A stretch of DNA of 64,000 nt from Candidatus Kuenenia stuttgartensis (GTDB taxonomy: Bacteria; Planctomycetota; Planctomycetia; Planctomycetales; Planctomycetaceae), in contig CAMDPK010000019.1 of the NCBI GenBank assembly GCA_945904015.1, forward strand, positions 1-64,000, in the 5' to 3' direction. Every line of letters begins with the position of its first letter. The first letter of the stretch is position 1. Both the position numbers and the translations under genes were made by a program. The notes under the pieces were generated by a model. That model saw only the letters and a program-made list of their open reading frames with translations, had not been told where the DNA came from and made no database searches. This document shows, in pieces, positions 60,974 to 64,000 of this stretch.

Positions 60974-61372
60974 ATGTCGGCAGCAGGAGCGAGCGCAGCG
61001 GCTGCGGCAGCGCGGCGGAGGCGGGAGCAGGAGGAGGAAGAAGTGAGCCTGATGAACACCGACCCCTCCGGGGCAGTCGAATACAAGATCCTCCGTAGCG
61101 CCACTCGGGCCTTCAAGGACCCCGCCAAGTTCCGCGCCGCGCTGGACGAGGAAGCCCGCGCCGGCTGGGAGCTGGTGGAGAAGCTGGACGACTCTCGGGC
61201 GCGGCTCCGTCGATCGACCGAGTGCCGTCAGCGTGACGCCGAGCTGGGCCAAGATCCCTACCGCACCCAGGTCGGGATGAGCGAAACCGAGCTGACCGTG
61301 TGGATCGTGGTTTCAATCCTCGTCGGCGTGGTGCTGCTCCTCGGTGCGGTGGCGGTTATGGTGCGGCGCTAG
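60974..61372 (+). CDS. Small membrane-anchored hypothetical protein, cassette 4
   Basis: 132 aa from the ATG at 60974 with GGAGG 6 nt upstream; longer in-frame translation upstream overlaps repeat R3. An Ala-rich start leads into an Arg/Glu-rich charged helix (ARRRREQEEEEVSL), a central part that reads VEYKILRSATRAFKDPAKFRAALDEEARAGWELVEKLDD (DUF4177-like in style), and a C-terminal membrane helix (VWIVVSILVGVVLLLGAVAVMV). It is bounded by TTCGGCG (60946-60952) and CGCCGAA (61385-61391). Confidence 0.6.
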   Translation: MSAAGASAAAAAARRRREQEEEEVSLMNTDPSGAVEYKILRSATRAFKDPAKFRAALDEEARAGWELVEKLDDSRARLRRSTECRQRDAELGQDPYRTQVGMSETELTVWIVVSILVGVVLLLGAVAVMVRR

Positions 61373-61384
61373 CGGAAGTCAAGA

Positions 61385-61482
61385 CGCCGAACCAGACGTT
61401 GCAGCAGACGGCCGCCCTCTTGCGTTGGTTGCGCGGCATTCCGTCTTTCGAGGGGCGCCGCTGCTGAACTGTGGCGTTCGCC
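61385..61482 (+). repeat. attC-like recombination site F
   Basis: Core R'' CGCCGAAC (61385-61392); left arm GTT[G]CAGCAG[A]CGGC..CCTC (61398-61419); right arm GAGGGGCGCCGCTGCTGAAC (61450-61469); core R' GTTCGCC (61476-61482). Two extra unpaired bases lie in the left arm. The remaining sequence to 61698 has no recognisable gene; a GGGACGTCCC palindrome is near 61560. Confidence 0.7.
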
Positions 61483-61698
61483 GCGTGAGACTCTCCACCG
61501 CGAACGACTCTTGGAATCGCGGCAGCGTGCTGGTGGTGCTGACGAGCCGCTGGGCTGGCAAGGGACGTCCCGTTGGGACTGAACCGCAGGGGACCGTCCC
61601 GAGCTCGGCGCGTCAATTCACGCGATCCATTTTGACATTCTTGATCGGCACGGATAAACCGACCGGATCGTCCTGATGTGCGAAGGGGAGGTGAGCAC

Positions 61699-62610
61699 AT
61701 GACAGTCTCTGAGAAGCTGGCACAGTCGCTTCGCGTCCTGGTGGGCACCTCGCTGGGGGACGTGTTCTGGTATGGGCTGTTGGCCGGCGGTTTGTGGCTG
61801 TTCTTTTATGTGGCCTTCCGAGCGACGTTTCGGCATCGTCGGATTTCCAGCGGCGAGCCGACGCGACAGCAGGTGACACGCGAGGTGTTCTATTCCCTGC
61901 GGAGCATTGCCATCTTCGGGCTGTTCACGGGGGTCATCGTCTATGCCGCTTACTCTGGGTGGACTCGGTTTTATGTGAGCATTGACGCTTATGGCTGGGG
62001 ATGGTTCGTGCTGAGCATCGGGCTGATGATCGTCATCCACGACGCCTACTTCTATTGGACTCACCGCCTGATGCATCACTCCTGGCTTTTCCGGAGGCTG
62101 CATCACACGCATCACCTTTCGATCAGCCCGACGCCGTGGGCCGCGTATGCCTTCAGCCCGTTCGAAGCGGTGGTTCAGGCTGGGATCGCTCCGCTGATCG
62201 TGTTCACGATGCCGGTTCATCCGCTGGCGTTCACCTTGTTCATGTCGTGGCAGATCGCGTTCAACGTGTTCGGGCATTGCGGTTACGAAATCTTCCCGCG
62301 CTGGTTCATACGGAGCCGCGCGGGGCTGTTCCTGAATTCGATCACGCACCATTCGCTGCACCACGAGAAGTTCCGAGCGAACTATGGCCTGTACTTCAAC
62401 GTCTGGGACCGGCTGATGGGGACGAACCACCCCGACTACGAACAGCGTTTCGAGATGGCCACCGGCGCTCCGACTCATGCTGCGCTTGATCATCTTGGGT
62501 CAGGTCTTCAAATTTCATTTTTGGGCTCGCAATCCACCCCTGACTTTGATTCCACGTCGCCATTGCAACTCACATCGCGACTCATTCGTGAAACCAAAAA
62601 TGAAATTTGA
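61699..62610 (+). CDS. Fatty acid hydroxylase/sterol desaturase family protein
   Basis: 303 aa from the ATG at 61699 with GGGGAGG upstream. Four or five membrane segments. The di-iron His clusters are complete: HDAYFYWTHRLMHH, HHTHH and, later, HHSLHHEKFRANYG. These enzymes hydroxylate or desaturate lipids using O2. The last about 38 codons (from 62497) are palindrome-derived (GLQISFLG...RETKNEI), so the natural end of the protein was probably near NHPDYEQRFEMATGAP. The following amidase reads in another frame from the same element. Confidence 0.88.
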   Translation: MTVSEKLAQSLRVLVGTSLGDVFWYGLLAGGLWLFFYVAFRATFRHRRISSGEPTRQQVTREVFYSLRSIAIFGLFTGVIVYAAYSGWTRFYVSIDAYGWGWFVLSIGLMIVIHDAYFYWTHRLMHHSWLFRRLHHTHHLSISPTPWAAYAFSPFEAVVQAGIAPLIVFTMPVHPLAFTLFMSWQIAFNVFGHCGYEIFPRWFIRSRAGLFLNSITHHSLHHEKFRANYGLYFNVWDRLMGTNHPDYEQRFEMATGAPTHAALDHLGSGLQISFLGSQSTPDFDSTSPLQLTSRLIRETKNEI

Positions 62611-62621
62611 AGGCCTGACCC
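62497..62621. repeat. Inverted-repeat element joining two genes
   Basis: GGGTCAGGTCTTCAAATTTC (from 62497) is answered by an arm ending GAAGGCCTGACCC (62621), 28 nt each with one mismatch. The left arm forms the end of the hydroxylase frame, the right arm the start of the amidase frame (ATG at 62600 in the arm). Its AT-rich middle (ATTTCATTTTTGG) differs from the GC-rich neighbourhood. Confidence 0.85.
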
Positions 62622-63985
62622 CTGCGCTTCCACTGGCGTTCGCAACCGTTGCCGAGCTTGGCCAGCGATTGCGGGCACGTGAGTTCACCTCGGTTGAGTT
62701 GACGCGGTATTTCCTTGATCGTCTGGAGCGTCTCGGCCCGAAACTCAACGCCGTTGTGACGGTGACTCGTGAACGAGCACTCGCCGAGGCTCAGCAAGCG
62801 GACACCGAACTCTGCTCTGGCCGTTATCGAGGTCCGCTGCACGGCATTCCGTACGGCGCGAAGAACCTGCTCGCGACGAAGGGTATTCCGACAACCTGGG
62901 GAGCGGCTCCGTTCAAAGAGCAAATGTTTGACGCAGACGCGGCCGTCATCACGAAACTTTGCGAGGCCGGAGCAGTGCTGGCCGCGAAGTTGGCGATGGT
63001 CGAGATCGCCGGCGGATTGGGCTATCGGCAAGCCAACGCGACGTTCACCGGGCCGGGGCTGAACCCGTGGAATCTCAAGCGTTGGGCCGGCGGTTCGTCG
63101 AGCGGTTCCGGTGCTGCGGTCGCGGCCGGGCTTGTCCCGTTTTCCATCGGCACCGAAACGTGGGGGTCAATCATGACTCCCGCCGGCAATTGCGGAGTCA
63201 CCGGACTGCGTCCGACATACGACCTCATCAGTCGTAAAGGTGCGATGGCTTTGACTTGGACGATGGACAAGCTCGGCCCGCTGGCACGGACGGCTCAGGA
63301 TTGCGGATTGATTCTCAATGCTGTTCAAGAATCGTCGGCGCAATCGCACTCCGCGTCGCCGGCTCAGTGTCCGTTTCGCATTGGAGTGCTCAGCGATGCC
63401 GTTACGAAAGTGCAGCCGGAAGTCAAAGCAAACTTCGAGGCGTCGCTGAAAGTGCTCGAACGCTTCGCGACGCTCAGCGAGTGCAAACTGCCGGACTTGC
63501 CGTATGGTTCGGTCAATTCGCTGATCATCTCGTGCGAGATGGCTGCCACTTTTGAAGACCTCGCGAAGAACGGCAAAGTTTGGGAGATGACCGCTGACGA
63601 AGATCGTTGGGGGCTGTACTCGGCACTGACGATCCCGGCCAAGGACTACATCAATGCGCAGCGCATTCGGGCGATCATGCAGCGCGAAGTGGACACCGCG
63701 CTGACTCCATTTGATGCGGTCGTCAGCCCGACGTTGCCGAGCGTCGCGTACCCGATCGATCGTCCCTGGGACGAGTACCGCAAGGGCCTCTCCGGTTCAC
63801 AAATCGGCGGAGCCGGCAATGCCGTCGGCATCCCCGCCCTCTCAATCCCCAACGGCTTCGGGGAAGAGGGCCTGCCCACGGGTCTGCAACTCGTCGGCCG
63901 AGCATTCTCCGAAGGCCGCCTGCTCGCGATTGCGCAGTCGTACCAGCAGCAAACCGATTGGCATTGCCGACATCCCGCGATGTAG
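62600..63985 (+). CDS. Amidase signature family enzyme
   Basis: 461 aa from the ATG at 62600, inside the palindromic element. The Ser-Ser-Lys triad is intact: Lys in PYGAKNLLATKG, Ser residues in GGSSSGSGAAVAAGLVPFSIGTETWGS. The early segment SVELTRYFLDRLERLGPKLNAVVTV is typical. The protein starts directly with the domain, so a leader, if the ancestor had one, may have been lost when the element inserted. It ends near the window edge, with 15 nt after the stop. Substrate unknown. Confidence 0.9.
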   Translation: MKFEGLTPALPLAFATVAELGQRLRAREFTSVELTRYFLDRLERLGPKLNAVVTVTRERALAEAQQADTELCSGRYRGPLHGIPYGAKNLLATKGIPTTWGAAPFKEQMFDADAAVITKLCEAGAVLAAKLAMVEIAGGLGYRQANATFTGPGLNPWNLKRWAGGSSSGSGAAVAAGLVPFSIGTETWGSIMTPAGNCGVTGLRPTYDLISRKGAMALTWTMDKLGPLARTAQDCGLILNAVQESSAQSHSASPAQCPFRIGVLSDAVTKVQPEVKANFEASLKVLERFATLSECKLPDLPYGSVNSLIISCEMAATFEDLAKNGKVWEMTADEDRWGLYSALTIPAKDYINAQRIRAIMQREVDTALTPFDAVVSPTLPSVAYPIDRPWDEYRKGLSGSQIGGAGNAVGIPALSIPNGFGEEGLPTGLQLVGRAFSEGRLLAIAQSYQQQTDWHCRHPAM

Positions 63986-64000
63986 CTCGTACCGGCTGGA

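Overview
The window looks like a chromosomal segment of a planctomycete. The signs are a DUF1501 protein, a DUF1080 (3-keto-disaccharide hydrolase-like) protein, PQQ-type propeller and FHA/kinase genes, secreted Pro/Gly/Cys-rich proteins, STN-module proteins, a Flp/Tad pilus locus, many orphan secreted proteins, and abundant dispersed palindromes. Everything here is read directly from the sequence and from knowledge of protein families; no search was run.

Layout. 79-8202 (minus): DUF1501 protein, PilZ protein, M32 carboxypeptidase, a DacZ-like diadenylate cyclase, a DUF6263-like secreted protein and a lipoprotein with four tandem NTF2-like modules. 8289-15534 (minus): a compact polyamine-linked operon, speD > DUF4178 protein > 67-aa membrane peptide > DUF350 > membrane spermidine synthase > FAD amine-oxidase-like lipoprotein > multipass membrane protein, with overlapping starts and stops. 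15676-25450: flippase-like membrane protein, secreted alpha/beta hydrolase, ABC exporter, TgpA-like transglutaminase and three small secreted proteins. 25798-28185: a GyrA/ParC-type topoisomerase subunit. 28578-34404: a Flp pilus cluster with two near-identical pilins (one too short for ordinary ORF calling), prepilin peptidase, CpaB, secretin and a TadZ/CpaE lacking the P-loop lysines, but no motor ATPase or TadB/C. 34488-37773: two tandem paralogous STN-module proteins. 38052-48620: di-haem cytochrome, HtrA-like protease, two-component system, Spy-like protein, PQQ propeller, intradiol dioxygenase, a membrane Cys/His protein and a QueD-like enzyme. 48748-54391: coiled-coil, FHA, Ser/Thr kinase and membrane proteins plus a methyltransferase. 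54825-56880: an orphan ORF and a DUF1080 protein. 57269-58639: a thioredoxin-like gene interrupted by one in-frame TGA followed by a strong hairpin. 58691-61482: a run of small co-oriented genes separated by attC-like sites. 61699-63985: a sterol-desaturase-family hydroxylase and an amidase joined through a palindromic element.

Three things stand out. (1) 58848-61482 follows the logic of integron gene cassettes. The core heptamer that opens each cassette is the reverse complement of the one closing the same cassette (8, 9 and 7 nt exact in three cases), and the inverted-repeat arms carry extra unpaired bases on the left arm only, as in attC sites; no integrase gene is in the window. (2) The 57548-57550 TGA lies between two halves of one protein, directly after a Cys codon and just 5' of a stem-loop with GGU in its loop, so it may be a selenocysteine codon. 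(3) Several families of palindromic elements sit at gene ends; two are inserted in frame inside protein-coding genes (spermidine synthase, FAD oxidoreductase) and one forms the 3' end of one gene and the start of the next, reminiscent of Rickettsia palindromic elements.
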